Assembly: GCA_003164755.1 (NCBI GenBank)
Contig: PLUB01000073.1
Coordinates: forward strand, 89,172-153,171
From: Methanosarcina sp.
GTDB lineage: Archaea > Halobacteriota > Methanosarcinia > Methanosarcinales > Methanosarcinaceae
Reading direction: 5' to 3'
Length of the DNA stretch: 64,000 nt
Shown here: positions 50,460-60,039 of the stretch, one piece after another
How positions within the stretch are numbered: position 1 is the first letter of the stretch
Layout: the number at the start of each line of letters is the position of its first letter
Notes under the pieces: model-generated
The model's database searches: none
The model's input: only the letters and a program-made list of their open reading frames with translations
What the model was told of the DNA's origin: nothing
Program-made: the position numbers and the translations under genes

Positions 50460-51692
50460 TCATTTTGATCTTATTATAAAAATACGGTCATTTCTTCTAA
50501 CTATGCCCTCAACAGAAAGACCTACTTCAGTTCCTTTTTCAGCTCTTGTGAGGTTTTTCCCATGCTTTATCAGGAATTTTACTTGCTGCTTCAAATAGGT
50601 TGTGCTTCCCTCAATAATTATTTCATCTCCGATTTTTATCCCTTCTTCAAGAAGCTTTATTGCTGCAGCCATCTGTTTTGGATAAAAGTTCACAACCACT
50701 CCCACCGCAAGACGTTTCTTTCTGGAAGCATTCATATCTTTTCCAGAAGAAAAATTATCGAAATCTGGAGACCCAAAGTAAAAGCCTGTAGAAAAGCCCC
50801 TATTATAAACAGAGGCCAGTTCTAGTTTCCAGACCTCTACTTTTTCCAGATTATAATTTCCTTCTCTGAAAGCTTCGATAGCTTCCCTATAGCAACGAGA
50901 GACAACTTCAAGATAACCTGGATCTCGCAACCGTCCTTCAACCTTAAAGGAATTTATTCCGGCTTTAATCAGTTCTGGAACGTGCTCTATCATGCAGAGG
51001 TCTTTTGCACTGAGGAGGTATTTTCCCAAGCTCTCTGCAACAAGTCCGTTTTCTCCATGAAGCTCCCATTTCCATCGGCATGGCTGTGTACACTCTCCAC
51101 AGTTTCCGGATTTCCCAAGCGCGTAAGCTGATAAATGGCACCAACCTGAAATTGCCATGCACATTGCACCATGGACAAAAGTTTCGATCTCTACTTCTGT
51201 TTTTTGAATTATTTTCGTTATCTCGTTAATAGAAAGTTCTCTTGAAAGTACGACGCGTTCTGCCCCCAGAGTTCTGTAAAATTCTGCAGTCTTATGGTTC
51301 ATAATATTCGCTTGCGTTGAGACATGGACTTTAAGGCCTGTATCTCGTGCTTTCAAGATCACAGCCATGTCCCAGGCTATAATAGCATCTACCCCTACCC
51401 TTGCAGCTGTAGTTACTACTTCCGATACATCCCAAAGACTATCCTCATTTACTGTCGAGTTTACAGCAAGATAAGCTTTTAGCCCTCTAGCCTTCACTTC
51501 GCAAACAAAATTTTCCAAGTTTTCCAGCGTAATCTCTTTTGCTCTTGCTCTCAAGTTGAGTCTGTCGATTGAAAAATAGACAGCATCCGCATAGAGAGAA
51601 CAGGCTTCCAAACCTGCAAGGTTCCTGATACCCAGGACGAGTTCAGGTTTTGAATTTTTACACATGAAAACAAAAAATACCACAACTTTCAT
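50460..51692 (-). CDS. peptidase U32 family protein
   Basis: A 410-residue member of the U32 family. The N-terminal TIM-barrel-like part has ADAVYFSIDRLNLRARAKEI and VDAIIAWDMAVILKARDTGL. The family signature is FVHGAMCMAISGWCHLSAY, followed by a Cys cluster (NCGECTQPCRW) likely to bind Fe-S. Next come SAKDLCMIEHVPELIKAGINSFKVEGRLRDPGYLE and a C-terminal beta-barrel. Bacterial relatives hydroxylate tRNA or 23S rRNA using prephenate; others were described as collagenases. The archaeal function is not settled. The first ATG (51692) is given; the ATG at 51665 (MCKNSKPEL) fits family N-termini better. Confidence 0.85.
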   Translation of the reverse strand: MKVVVFFVFMCKNSKPELVLGIRNLAGLEACSLYADAVYFSIDRLNLRARAKEITLENLENFVCEVKARGLKAYLAVNSTVNEDSLWDVSEVVTTAARVGVDAIIAWDMAVILKARDTGLKVHVSTQANIMNHKTAEFYRTLGAERVVLSRELSINEITKIIQKTEVEIETFVHGAMCMAISGWCHLSAYALGKSGNCGECTQPCRWKWELHGENGLVAESLGKYLLSAKDLCMIEHVPELIKAGINSFKVEGRLRDPGYLEVVSRCYREAIEAFREGNYNLEKVEVWKLELASVYNRGFSTGFYFGSPDFDNFSSGKDMNASRKKRLAVGVVVNFYPKQMAAAIKLLEEGIKIGDEIIIEGSTTYLKQQVKFLIKHGKNLTRAEKGTEVGLSVEGIVRRNDRIFIIRSK

Positions 51693-51943
51693 TTAAAAAT
51701 ATCTTATCGTTTCACACAATACTACAAATAAGGTAAGAAATGTCAACGTCTGCATGGGGTATATTTACATATGGGTTGACAGTAACATTTATATAAGTTA
51801 AAAGCGTTTTCCAAAATGGGGACTAAGGCATATTTAAAATAGGGTTACCTATACATAAACCAATATTCTGCAGATAGGCATAGATCACTAATTTGTGTGC
51901 CAATTTGCTCATTATTAGTAACTGGAAGTTAGATTAATTTTCA

Positions 51944-51992
51944 ACATTTATAGAATAGATGGCATTCTTGTGTACATGTGCAGAAAGTTGGA
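51944..51992 (+). repeat. family E repeat copy
   Basis: CATTTATAGAATAGATGGCA, TTCTTGTGTACATGTGCAG and AAAGTTGG; over 40 bases nearly identical to 48841-48890. Confidence 0.6.
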
Positions 51993-52303
51993 ATTAACAA
52001 AAAAATAAAATAGTATTATCGGAACATAATGGGGGATTAAATGGAGTACGAACTCGAAGAAGTCGAGAGAGATTATATAGAATTCAGAAAAGAAATGGGA
52101 GAGGAATAATACAGACAGAGTGAAAACAGGATATTTAATAATGGAATATGGTTCTTCCAAGAATGAAATTAACAACTCTATTAATATCAAAAATATACGG
52201 TTTTATTTTTTGGTTGAAAGGATATCTATACTCTGTTGTCTCACTTCGTGTTTTCAATTTATGGCAACATAATCCATATTATACACGAGTGATGTGTTTA
52301 TAT

Positions 52304-52398
52304 CATAGAGAATTTAGATATACCACAAATTTACATCATATGCTTATAAATAATATAGAAATGACTCGTAAAAATTATGAGTTTATCTAAATCTTCTC
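52304..52398 (+). repeat. dispersed repeat family A copy (diverged)
   Basis: Left end ATAGAGAATTTAGATATACC, right end GAGTTTATCTAAATCTTCTC, centre CATCATATGCTTATAAAT. Confidence 0.5.
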
Positions 52399-52524
52399 AA
52401 ATATTTCAAATTTCAAAGGATATAAATTTGAAATATTTATTTCTATCATTATCAAATTTTTTTCAATACTTCATACAAAAAAACATGTGATCTCTTATCT
52501 CATGTACAATTATTTGCATGCCGT

Positions 52525-52620
52525 ATTTACATTTTATAGTACAAAAGTAACTTAAAATATAACTATGTTAGTTAATAACAGCTCTCAGAGCATTGTATAT
52601 TCCCACAAAAAGCTGCTGGG
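52525..52620 (-). mobile_element. solo end of an IS200-type element
   Basis: ATAGTACAAAAGTAACTTAA, AGTTAGTTAATAACAG and TGGGTATTCGACT match, in reverse, the left end at 61990-62100. Confidence 0.45.
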
Positions 52621-52624
52621 TATT

Positions 52625-52780
52625 CGACTAAAATAAAAAGAGTACTTTAAGGATAGTGGAAGATATCTTTAAAATCAAATACAATGAACAAGAAAAAAAT
52701 TGTGTCAAATACAGAAATTATCAGTAAAGGTTTTGAACAGGATTCTCGCAAAAAAAATGAGATGTAGATCGAGATCTCCT
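52625..52780 (+). mobile_element. right end of an IS5-type element
   Basis: GATAGTGGAAGATATCTTTA and AAATACAGAAATTATCAGTA plus GAACAGGATTCTCGC match the reverse complement of 5395-5530, i.e. sequence just after the transposase gene. Confidence 0.5.
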
Positions 52781-53817
52781 ATCATTGTCACTAAAAATAA
52801 TTACACTCTATCAATAAATGAACTATGGAAACAAAGGAAATATGGACGAAAGGAAACAAAGCCTCAATATTTTTATCCTTTTACCTTATTTTCGTTGTTA
52901 GAGCCATATTGATTTTTTTTCTGCTCGATGTAGAACATGAAGTGAGCTAGGTCACTCCAAATCTGGTCCTATACAAATGTGATATTCAAAAACAAGCTAT
53001 ATAATCAGTGACTAGACTCTAAATATTGAAACCTGCGTGTTTTATCGACCGACTATTTTGCTCGTTTATTCAGAGCTTATTACTATTAAGAATCTAGTAT
53101 TCTATCTGTTTTATATTATTTGTGAATATATTTGTAATTGTACTTTATAGCAACCAAATATCTTCTCTTCAAACAAAAATAAGTAACTGGATAATTTCTC
53201 AAAATAATTGCTATGAAGGAATCATTATTGGAGGTGGATGAAAGGTTTTATTCTGGAATTACATACAATATAACCTTAAAAAATTCACATTCTCAAATAT
53301 GTAAAATGAATGCTAAATAAAGTTGAATCAATGGGGGGTAGATATAATGTTTGGATTCTACGAGCCTGCTTACCATTGGGACGGGGGGCGGCTGAGATAG
53401 TTGTTGCTACTATTGAATAATCGTGCAACAACACCGCTTTTAAATGCAGAATTACAAGTGATATATTCTTAGATTTTATAAGCAACGTTATGTTTTAAGT
53501 AACATATTTTGTAGCACTTATGCGGTTGAACTGAAAAACAACAAGTAGCCTGCGACCTAAAACTATCAAAATCACAATATTTATAAAAGATATTGTAGTG
53601 CTTTCAATGCTTTGTTTTTATTTTGAGCGCATAAGTCCTATTCATGAGTGGATGATTAACAATGTAATATTAACAAACATATTTTATAAAATTAAACTAT
53701 GTTTTTTACATCTGCCAATGGAGAGTAAATCAAAAAACAAATGATAAAGGATCAGAAAATAAACTCTCCTAAATCCGCATCTAGTTTCAATTTGAACAAT
53801 ATAAAAAGGTGAAATTG

Positions 53818-54354
53818 TTGAAACAATCAGTTAATAGAATAAAAAAGGTACTGCCTATTTTGCTAGTGGGATTCCTTGTAGTATCTTTGACAGCTGTATC
53901 AGTGACAGCATACCTATATAACGGGGATCCGTCAGGTGTTGCAGTTCCGTCAGGTGTTGCAGTTCCGTCAGGTGTTGCAGTTCCGTCAGGTGTTGCAGTT
54001 CCATCAGCTGTCTCGAATCCGTCAGCGGTTGCAATTCCATCAGCTGTCTCGGATCCATCAGCAGTTGCAATTCCATCAGCTGTCTCGAATCCGTCAGCGG
54101 TTGCAATTCCATCAGCTGTCTCGGATCCATCAGCAGTTGCAGTTCCAGGGGCCTTACCAATGCCAGGAGCGGTCTCATTACCAGGAACTGTACCAATGCC
54201 AGGCCCTGTAGCATTACCAGGCTCGGTCCCATTACCAGGTGCTGTAGCATTACCAGGCCCTGTAGCATTACCAGGCCCTGTAGCATTACCAGGCTCGGTA
54301 GCATTACCAGGAGCGGTTCCATTACCAGGTCCGGTACCAGGTCCTTGGATATGA
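53818..54354 (+). CDS. secreted or membrane-anchored hexapeptide-repeat protein (elastin-like composition)
   Basis: A 178-residue protein of unknown function. Residues 1-~33 are a basic then hydrophobic signal or anchor (KKVLPILLVGFLVVSLTAV). The rest is about 23 consecutive hexapeptides starting with Pro, in three blocks: PSGVAV four times; eight PSAV units ending SN, AI, SD, AI in a repeating 24-residue order; and about ten PG-x-V-x-L units (PGPVAL, PGSVPL, PGAVAL). There is no Cys and almost no charge. TTG at 53818 is preferred, 5 bases after AGGTGA; GTG at 53809 would add three residues but lies within that site. Pro-Gly-Val hexamers recall elastin-like flexible polymers, but no homology is claimed. 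It may be a surface or extracellular matrix component. Confidence 0.7.
   Translation: MKQSVNRIKKVLPILLVGFLVVSLTAVSVTAYLYNGDPSGVAVPSGVAVPSGVAVPSGVAVPSAVSNPSAVAIPSAVSDPSAVAIPSAVSNPSAVAIPSAVSDPSAVAVPGALPMPGAVSLPGTVPMPGPVALPGSVPLPGAVALPGPVALPGPVALPGSVALPGAVPLPGPVPGPWI
53930..54330 (+). repeat. 18-bp minisatellite with 72-bp higher-order unit
   Basis: CCGTCAGGTGTTGCAGTT is repeated four times without change. Then an alternating PSAVSN/PSAVAI/PSAVSD/PSAVAI set of four units (72 bp) repeats twice almost exactly (about 54001-54144). A third block of 18-bp units with CCAGG follows. All unit changes preserve the reading frame. Confidence 0.9.
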
Positions 54355-55432
54355 GTGTTTCACCTCATGAGTATGGAAATGCTAATGCTAATAGTAACAA
54401 GAACTGTAACAGATAATAACTGTAGATAAGGTATAACTGAGGGCCTTACTGCTCTGTAATACTATGTAAGACTACACAAAAAAATCATTCACGATTTTCA
54501 TAAAACAGGAGTAAGACCCTCAACTTAATTAATAAAAGTTGTGGCGGTGCTCTAAGTATAAAAATAATTAATCCAAAATGGTTATGTCAAGTATGTGTTT
54601 GCTCAAGAACGCTGTCAAAAAACGTTTTGTTGAATTCCTGAGAGTACTAGGAAAACCCCTAGTGTATGGATAAATTTAGATAGATTGTTGTGAATTGTTG
54701 AGATATTTGATTTTGTTATTCTTTGGAAACTTTTTTGAAATTTGCTTAAAAAGCTGATTATTTTTGTTATCGTTTCTCCAAAACTCGATTTTAGATCATG
54801 CTCCAATATACGCAAGATACTCCATCCTTTTTTCTAAATCTCAGTCCTTTTTTCCACAATTCATTGGTAACAATACTCCAGTTTTATTTTTTTGGACTTC
54901 ACTGAACACATTACTTTACTTCACGTCTCTTTAGGAAATACGTCTTTCACATCGTTTAACAAATTATATACTTTTTCTCAGTTTAAATGTCTAATTCACA
55001 CTTACAATTTGGGCAAATTCCAACTAGTTAGTTTACATTTATAATGAGAAGTATTTCGGTATAGTTAGTTGTAATAGGAATCGATGATTCATGATTTTTG
55101 ACAAACCAGCTGATGAGCTGAAGCATTTCCTACCTTTTATATTGGAATACTTACACTCAATTTGATGTCATCTAGTCCATTTGATTTCTTATTTGACTGT
55201 TAATTTTGCGTGTGTGAATTAGAGTACTAAGAATCTATCTTACTTTTATTCCATACCAGCTCCTTTATTCAAGAAAGTTAATCAGCATTTGAATACTCGG
55301 GCATTCGATATTTAAACATAAACAAACAAATATGTGCTCCAGTATTAATATCCATTAAAGCCTTCACGGTACATATCTACATTCATACTTGCACATTTAA
55401 TTAAGAAATCATCCTCCTCACACGGTGGTATT
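54355..55432. other. spacer between the repeat protein and fumA
   Basis: Apart from the inverted repeat at 54439-54521, I see no gene. An ATATTTAAAC at ~55308 may be the fumA TATA box, 115 bp upstream. Confidence 0.35.
54439..54521 (+). terminator. long-loop inverted repeat downstream of the repeat-protein gene
   Basis: GAGGGCCTTACT (54439-54450) and AGTAAGACCCTC (54510-54521) pair at 11 of 12 positions across a ~59-nt loop, starting 85 bp after the stop. It may cap the transcript or be part of a small structured RNA. Confidence 0.4.
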
Positions 55433-56275
55433 TTGTCCTTGAAAATTAACCCCAATAACTTTATTTGGTCTATTGTAAATCTTTTGCGAAAGGCGGAAAT
55501 CGAGCTTCCTGAAGACGTCAAAAGTGCACTCATAAGAGCTGAAACCATAGAAGAAAACCAGGTTGCAAAATCCCAGCTTCAAGCAATCCTGAAAAACATT
55601 GAGCTTGCAAAAAATCATGGGATTCCCATGTGCCAAGATACAGGCATTATGATATTTTTTGTGGAATTGGGGACAGAATTTCATCCTGGCTTTGATCTGG
55701 AGGCTGCGATTAAAGAAGCAGTCATCCTTGCAACAGCTGAAATTCCTCTGCGTCCCAATGCCGTAAATCCACTGACACGTCAGAACAGTGGAGATAATAC
55801 AGGGATAGGAATCCCGGATATTAACTGGAAACTGGTTCCTGGAAATCAGTTAAAAATTACCGCAGCTCCGAAAGGGGCAGGTTCGGAAAATATGAGTGCT
55901 TTGCATATGTTTAACCCTAAGGAAATTGAACACATCCCAAATTTCGTGCTTGAAACCGTGGTAAATGCAGGTGGAATGCCCTGTCCCCCCCTTATGATAG
56001 GTGTGGGAATAGGAGGTTCCTTTGATGCAGCAGCCAGGCTTGCAAAAGAGGCTCTTCTAGAACCTCTATATACCCCAATGAACAGTTTTGAGGAAGAAAT
56101 ACTTGAAGCTGTAAATGCTCTCGGGATTGGCTGTATGGGCCTTGGAGGCAGCATAACAGCCCTTGCGGTGCATGTGAAAACTGCATACTGCCATACAGCT
56201 TCTCTTCCAGTTGCAATAAACATCCAGTGCTGGGCTAATAGACACGCTTCAGTCGTTTTCGGAGGAGAGGAATAA
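55433..56275 (+). CDS. fumA: fumarate hydratase class I, alpha subunit
   Basis: A 280-residue N-terminal-domain subunit of the two-subunit [4Fe-4S] fumarase that interconverts malate and fumarate. Iron-sulfur and active-site segments are present: GIPMCQDTGIMIFFVELG with the first Cys, RQNSGDNTGIGIPDI, GAGSENMSALHMFNP, GGMPCPPLMIGVGIGG, and ALGIGCMGLGGSITALAVHVKTAYCHTA. TTG start at 55433 follows GGTGGT. The last A of its TAA is the first base of the fumB ATG, so the pair is cotranslated. In Methanosarcina it probably serves the partial oxidative/reductive branch toward 2-oxoglutarate. Confidence 0.93.
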   Translation: MSLKINPNNFIWSIVNLLRKAEIELPEDVKSALIRAETIEENQVAKSQLQAILKNIELAKNHGIPMCQDTGIMIFFVELGTEFHPGFDLEAAIKEAVILATAEIPLRPNAVNPLTRQNSGDNTGIGIPDINWKLVPGNQLKITAAPKGAGSENMSALHMFNPKEIEHIPNFVLETVVNAGGMPCPPLMIGVGIGGSFDAAARLAKEALLEPLYTPMNSFEEEILEAVNALGIGCMGLGGSITALAVHVKTAYCHTASLPVAINIQCWANRHASVVFGGEE

Positions 56276-56853
56276 TGGAATATCACCTGCAAACCCCACT
56301 GAAGAAAGAGGATATCAAAAAACTCAATGTAGGAGATATAGTCTATATCTCCGGAGAGGTACTGACAGCACGGGATGAAGCACATTCTCGAATTCTAGAA
56401 TTGGACGAAACAGGGGAAAAACTTCCTTTTTCCCTTAAAGGAGCAGTTATTTACCACTGTGGTCCACTTATGCAACAGACCGAAAACGGATGGAAAGTAA
56501 TATCTGCAGGCCCTACAACAAGCGGTAGAATGTCTAAAATGACTCATTCTCTTCTGAAAGCACATGAAGTTCGGGTGATCATAGGAAAAGGCGGCATGGA
56601 GTGTATTGCCTCAGAAATGAAAAACAGATGTGTTTACCTGGCCTACACTGGTGGATGTGCAGCTCTTGCCTCAAAGTTGATTCAAGAAGTGAAAACCGTT
56701 CACTGGTTTGATCTTGGAATGCCTGAAGCAGTCTGGGTGCTCAGAGTCGAGGATTTTGGGCCTCTTATCGTAGGAATTGATTCAAATGGCAACGATATTT
56801 TTGGAAAAGTTAGAGAAAGGGCTGAAAAAGTGCTTGAAAATCGGAAGCGATAA
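56275..56853 (+). CDS. fumB: fumarate hydratase class I, beta subunit
   Basis: A 192-residue C-terminal-domain partner of the alpha subunit. It shows LKKEDIKKLNVGDIVYISG, the ISAGPTTSGRMSKMT block characteristic of the beta subunit, IGKGGM, YLAYTGGCAALASKLI, and VHWFDLGMPEAVWVLRVEDFGPLIVGID. It starts with ATG overlapping the alpha subunit stop by one base. Together the two make one complete class I fumarase; no separate tartrate dehydratase features are seen. Confidence 0.94.
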   Translation: MEYHLQTPLKKEDIKKLNVGDIVYISGEVLTARDEAHSRILELDETGEKLPFSLKGAVIYHCGPLMQQTENGWKVISAGPTTSGRMSKMTHSLLKAHEVRVIIGKGGMECIASEMKNRCVYLAYTGGCAALASKLIQEVKTVHWFDLGMPEAVWVLRVEDFGPLIVGIDSNGNDIFGKVRERAEKVLENRKR

Positions 56854-56904
56854 AAAAACGATTGTTTTGTTTTTCTTTAACCTTTATTTAATCCTTTATT
56901 CATT

Positions 56905-56965
56905 ACTTTGGCATGAAAGTACAAGAGGCTATCTTCCTCATCACTCATTTCAATAAAATAACCAC
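56905..56965 (-). repeat. right-end fragment of repeat family D
   Basis: TTTGGCATGAAAGTACAAGA is the reverse complement of the family D right end (TACTTTCATGCCAAA), 50 bp after fumB. The rest of the element is not recognisable. Confidence 0.4.
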
Positions 56966-57084
56966 ACCAAAATTTGCTCATTGGATCTGAGGAAAGATGA
57001 CTATATATATTTTTTGTCCAGGCTAATGGTCACTATAAAATTTCCATTTAGAATTATTTTTTGTCCTGGATTCCTTTTCTTAAA

Positions 57085-58269
57085 CTATTTTTTTTCTTCC
57101 TTTGATTCGTGCTTTTCAATTACATTATAGTATAATTCAAGGGTCTTTTTAGCTATTGTTTTCCAGTTATATTTATGTTTGAGAAGATTATATCCTTTTT
57201 CCCCCATTTTGTTACGGCCAAGCCCTTCAATAACATAATTAAGACCCCATGCAATGGATGAAGGTTCTCTATGAGCAATAACACCTGTCTTGAAATTATC
57301 CACAAGAGCTACTGCATCACTTGCAACTACAGGTTTCTTTGCATCCCAGGCTTCAAGTACAACGATTCCAAAAGGTTCATTTCGACTAGGTACACACACA
57401 AGATCACAGGCATTAAACCACTCTATTACAGTATTATCCGGGGCATATCCAAGGAAGTTACAAGAATTGCCAATGCCAAGTCTTTGAGCCTGATATTCAC
57501 AGTGAGCACGCATCTCCCCTTCTCCTATAAGTACAAACTTGGCATTCTTCTTTTTGAGGACCTTTGCAGCAGCTTCCACAAGCAGGTCAGGCCCTTTCTG
57601 ATATGCCATCCTTCCAGTGAAAAGTATAACTGGGAGACAAGGATGAATGCCATAATGCTTTTTTACTTCCCCAGGATCAATTTCTCTTTTTATTTTCCCG
57701 ACATTTATTCCATTAGGAATCTCCCATAGCTTATAATCAGGAATTGTGTAAATCTGTCGAATTTCTTCTTTCAATATGGTCGAGGTCGTGATCACAGCAG
57801 AAGATTCGTAGCCTCCAAGCCACTCCCTATGAGATATTTCCTTTGCCTCCCACCAGTCTCCGTGACGATTCCCATTGCGTCCCCATTCAGTACTGTGAAA
57901 AGTCATCACAAAAGGCAACCTAAACTGGGCTTTAATCCTGCATAGGACGTTTACAGGATGCCAGTCATGTCCTTGTAAGATGTCAAATTCACCTACTTTT
58001 TCTCTCACATCCAGGAACCGACAGTACATATTGTCACACATCCTGTTCATTTGTTCCACTAATCTTCCATTTTGATCACATGCAACTCTATGATAGTGGA
58101 CCCCGTTAATCACTTCATCGCTGTTTCCATGGTCTCGTGTAAACAAATGGACATCATGCCCTTCTACCGCTAGAGCATCTGAGAGTTCAGATACATGGGG
58201 TGCAATACCTCCGACACGTATCGAATATATACTTTCCCAGGAAAACATTCCGATTCGAATTTTTTTCAT
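57085..58269 (-). CDS. GT4-family glycosyltransferase
   Basis: A 394-residue GT-B enzyme. The N-domain starts RIGMFSWESIYSIRVGGIAPHV (glycine loop) with FDILQGHDWHPVN. The C-domain has ILFTGRMAYQKGPDLLVEAA, FVLIGEGEM, and the E-x7-E motif NEPFGIVVLEAWDAKKPVVAS typical of GT4 retaining transferases. It resembles glycogen synthase-like and alpha-glucan-forming GT4 enzymes of archaea. Cytoplasmic, no membrane segment. Neighbouring genes include a broken glycogen-synthase-like gene and another GT4-like gene, so a role in storage glucan or trehalose-type metabolism is plausible. Acceptor unknown. Confidence 0.85.
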   Translation of the reverse strand: MKKIRIGMFSWESIYSIRVGGIAPHVSELSDALAVEGHDVHLFTRDHGNSDEVINGVHYHRVACDQNGRLVEQMNRMCDNMYCRFLDVREKVGEFDILQGHDWHPVNVLCRIKAQFRLPFVMTFHSTEWGRNGNRHGDWWEAKEISHREWLGGYESSAVITTSTILKEEIRQIYTIPDYKLWEIPNGINVGKIKREIDPGEVKKHYGIHPCLPVILFTGRMAYQKGPDLLVEAAAKVLKKKNAKFVLIGEGEMRAHCEYQAQRLGIGNSCNFLGYAPDNTVIEWFNACDLVCVPSRNEPFGIVVLEAWDAKKPVVASDAVALVDNFKTGVIAHREPSSIAWGLNYVIEGLGRNKMGEKGYNLLKHKYNWKTIAKKTLELYYNVIEKHESKEEKK

Positions 58270-59200
58270 AGATCCGTTAACTCCTTTTTGTCAAAATGAG
58301 GGCTAAGGAAATAAATAATAGAAAATGAGGATTTTTCTATTGTCTGTTGAATATTAACACCCCCCGGTTTATAGTAATTAATATTACTTTGCATAACATT
58401 CAGACAGTTGTTGAAGAATTCGAATCACAAATATCCTACAATAGTCCATTTTCAGCCCCAGAATCCTTCAATTGACCATAAGTAGGTAGGTATCTAACCC
58501 TTAATAAATATCTGTGAAGGTAGCTTTTGCATTGCTTATCGAGTCCTATAATCCAGTAACTTACCTTATATTTACTTCTAGATAAATATATCTGTGAATT
58601 TTCCTAATGTTTTGGACTAGGTAATAATAAATTTTTCATCCGAGCTCCTCTTATGGAACACATTTCTCGGATATTATTAATTCTCCAGGTATGATCTTTT
58701 CCCTAAGGTAGTGGGTGATCCACTTTCCGGAGGAATTGTATTGATAAAGTAATGTATTTTGCTAAAGCTCTGCAGGGATGGAAAACTTTGAAAGCATCCG
58801 AAGATTCAGTGATATTCAGAAATCCCGAAGATGTGAACAAGATATGATTAAAAGGCAAATTCTCAAAGACTTTTTCGTAACTTCTGAGAATAGATCTTCG
58901 AATATACCAAACTGAACAAAAAAGTTTTGCCAGTGCAGTTAACAATAAAGCTTGAAATGTTTCCTTGGAAATATTTATACTTCAAATGGTCTTATTGAGG
59001 AATAAAAGCAAAAGCTATACATACTTTTTTCCCGAAAAAGAAGCTATTAGAAGCTTTTGTTTCATCAATAATTGCACAGTGTAGGCATTTTCTGTTTTCT
59101 CTGATAGTTCTAAGTTCCTTTCATAGGGGAGAAAATAAATGGGAGGGCAAGGAGATGGCTTTGGTAACTATTCGTGGAAGTTTCGGCGGTTTTCCCGGAG
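58270..59200. other. spacer with possible coding debris
   Basis: Around 58740-58960 the plus strand reads VMYFAKALQGWKTLKASEDS and further coding-like pieces between stops, but I cannot assign them. Otherwise nothing seen. Confidence 0.25.
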
Positions 59201-59204
59201 TTCT

Positions 59205-59740
59205 TGACTCGGAAAGATAGATATCTATCTACCATGCAGCTTGCTTAAGGATATAAACTTCTCTGAGAACCTTTATTAACTAACTGATTTATATTTTAAG
59301 TTACCTTTGCACTATAAAAATAGAACTATGTCATTCAAAATCATTTGTCTATAAAAATAAAATATCATATGTTTTTTTATATGAAGTATCGTAAAAAATG
59401 TATTTTAGACAATGATATTATTAACTATTCGAAATATGTATCTTTGAAATTGGTAAAATGTACTGTTTTGAGTTTGATGCAATAGGTAATGATGGTGATT
59501 ACATATATTTTTTGTTGTTGATAAATCAAAGTATTATCCGTCAAGATCGATGCAGCTTATAAAAAATATACCGCAAGAAAAGTCTTTAAAGAATACTCTG
59601 AGATCAAAAAAAATATTTGGTGATGAACTGTTGAGAGATTGAGGTTACATTGGAACTGTGGTTAATGGTACAGCTTCTAATTTGATTAAAAACTATTTTA
59701 AAAATTCGGGAAATCAAGAAGAAAAAGGATAAAATGAAGC
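59205..59740 (+). pseudogene. IS200-type TnpA relic with element end
   Basis: Left end AACTAACTGATTTATATTTT and AAGTTACCTTTGCACTATAA, then TnpA-like pieces: LKYRKKCILDNDIINYSK, KYYPSRSMQLIKNIPQEKSL, KNTLRSKKIFGDELL and GYIGTVVNGTASNLIKNYFK. The HUH histidines are not visible and frames change several times. 'KY.P.R..QLIK' and 'GYYIGTVG' are hallmarks of IS200 TnpA. Confidence 0.65.
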
Positions 59741-59837
59741 AAATGAAAATATTTGATCTTGAATCATTCCTTTATATTCTGAGCAGTGGAGCGAAACTGC
59801 TTAGTTGCTTGCAGCGAGGTTGTCACCGAAACTTTGA

Positions 59838-59920
59838 TTTTTACATCAGTTAGTGATCATAAGTATCTATTGAATCAAAATATATCTCATCAAATTGATT
59901 TTAGGTAGGCTAAACAGTTC
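59838..59920 (+). repeat. dispersed repeat family C copy (partial, diverged)
   Basis: TCTATTGAATCAAAATATATCTC and TTTTAGGTAGGCTAAACAGTT correspond to the right half of family C. Confidence 0.4.
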
Positions 59921-60039
59921 TCTAATTTGTTCCTCCTTCGTCTCTATTTTCATTTTAGTCTCTGATTTTTTTTCTAAGAGTACCCTTTTTGGATATTTCC
60001 AAGTATAAGTCAATCTCTTTTCGAGTGCTTTTTACTGTT

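Larger units (their letters stand above)
51693..53808. other. long spacer of repeat debris
   Basis: Contains a family E copy at 51944, a family A copy at 52304, IS200-type and IS5-type ends at 52530 and 52625. No intact gene; the 70-codon ORF at 52700 lies inside the IS5 end. Confidence 0.4.

Noticed and set aside
52700..52912. 70-codon plus-strand ORF
   Set aside because: Its first half is the IS5-type element end found elsewhere in non-coding form.
53936..54211. Second plus-strand frame through the minisatellite
   Set aside because: Open only because the repeat unit length is a multiple of three; the frame with signal segment and ribosome site is the credible one.
53855..54322. Long minus-strand ORF opposite the hexapeptide-repeat gene
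   Set aside because: It is the mirror of the 18-bp repeats, has no signal segment or ribosome site, and its product would be a low-complexity Leu/Gln-rich chain.
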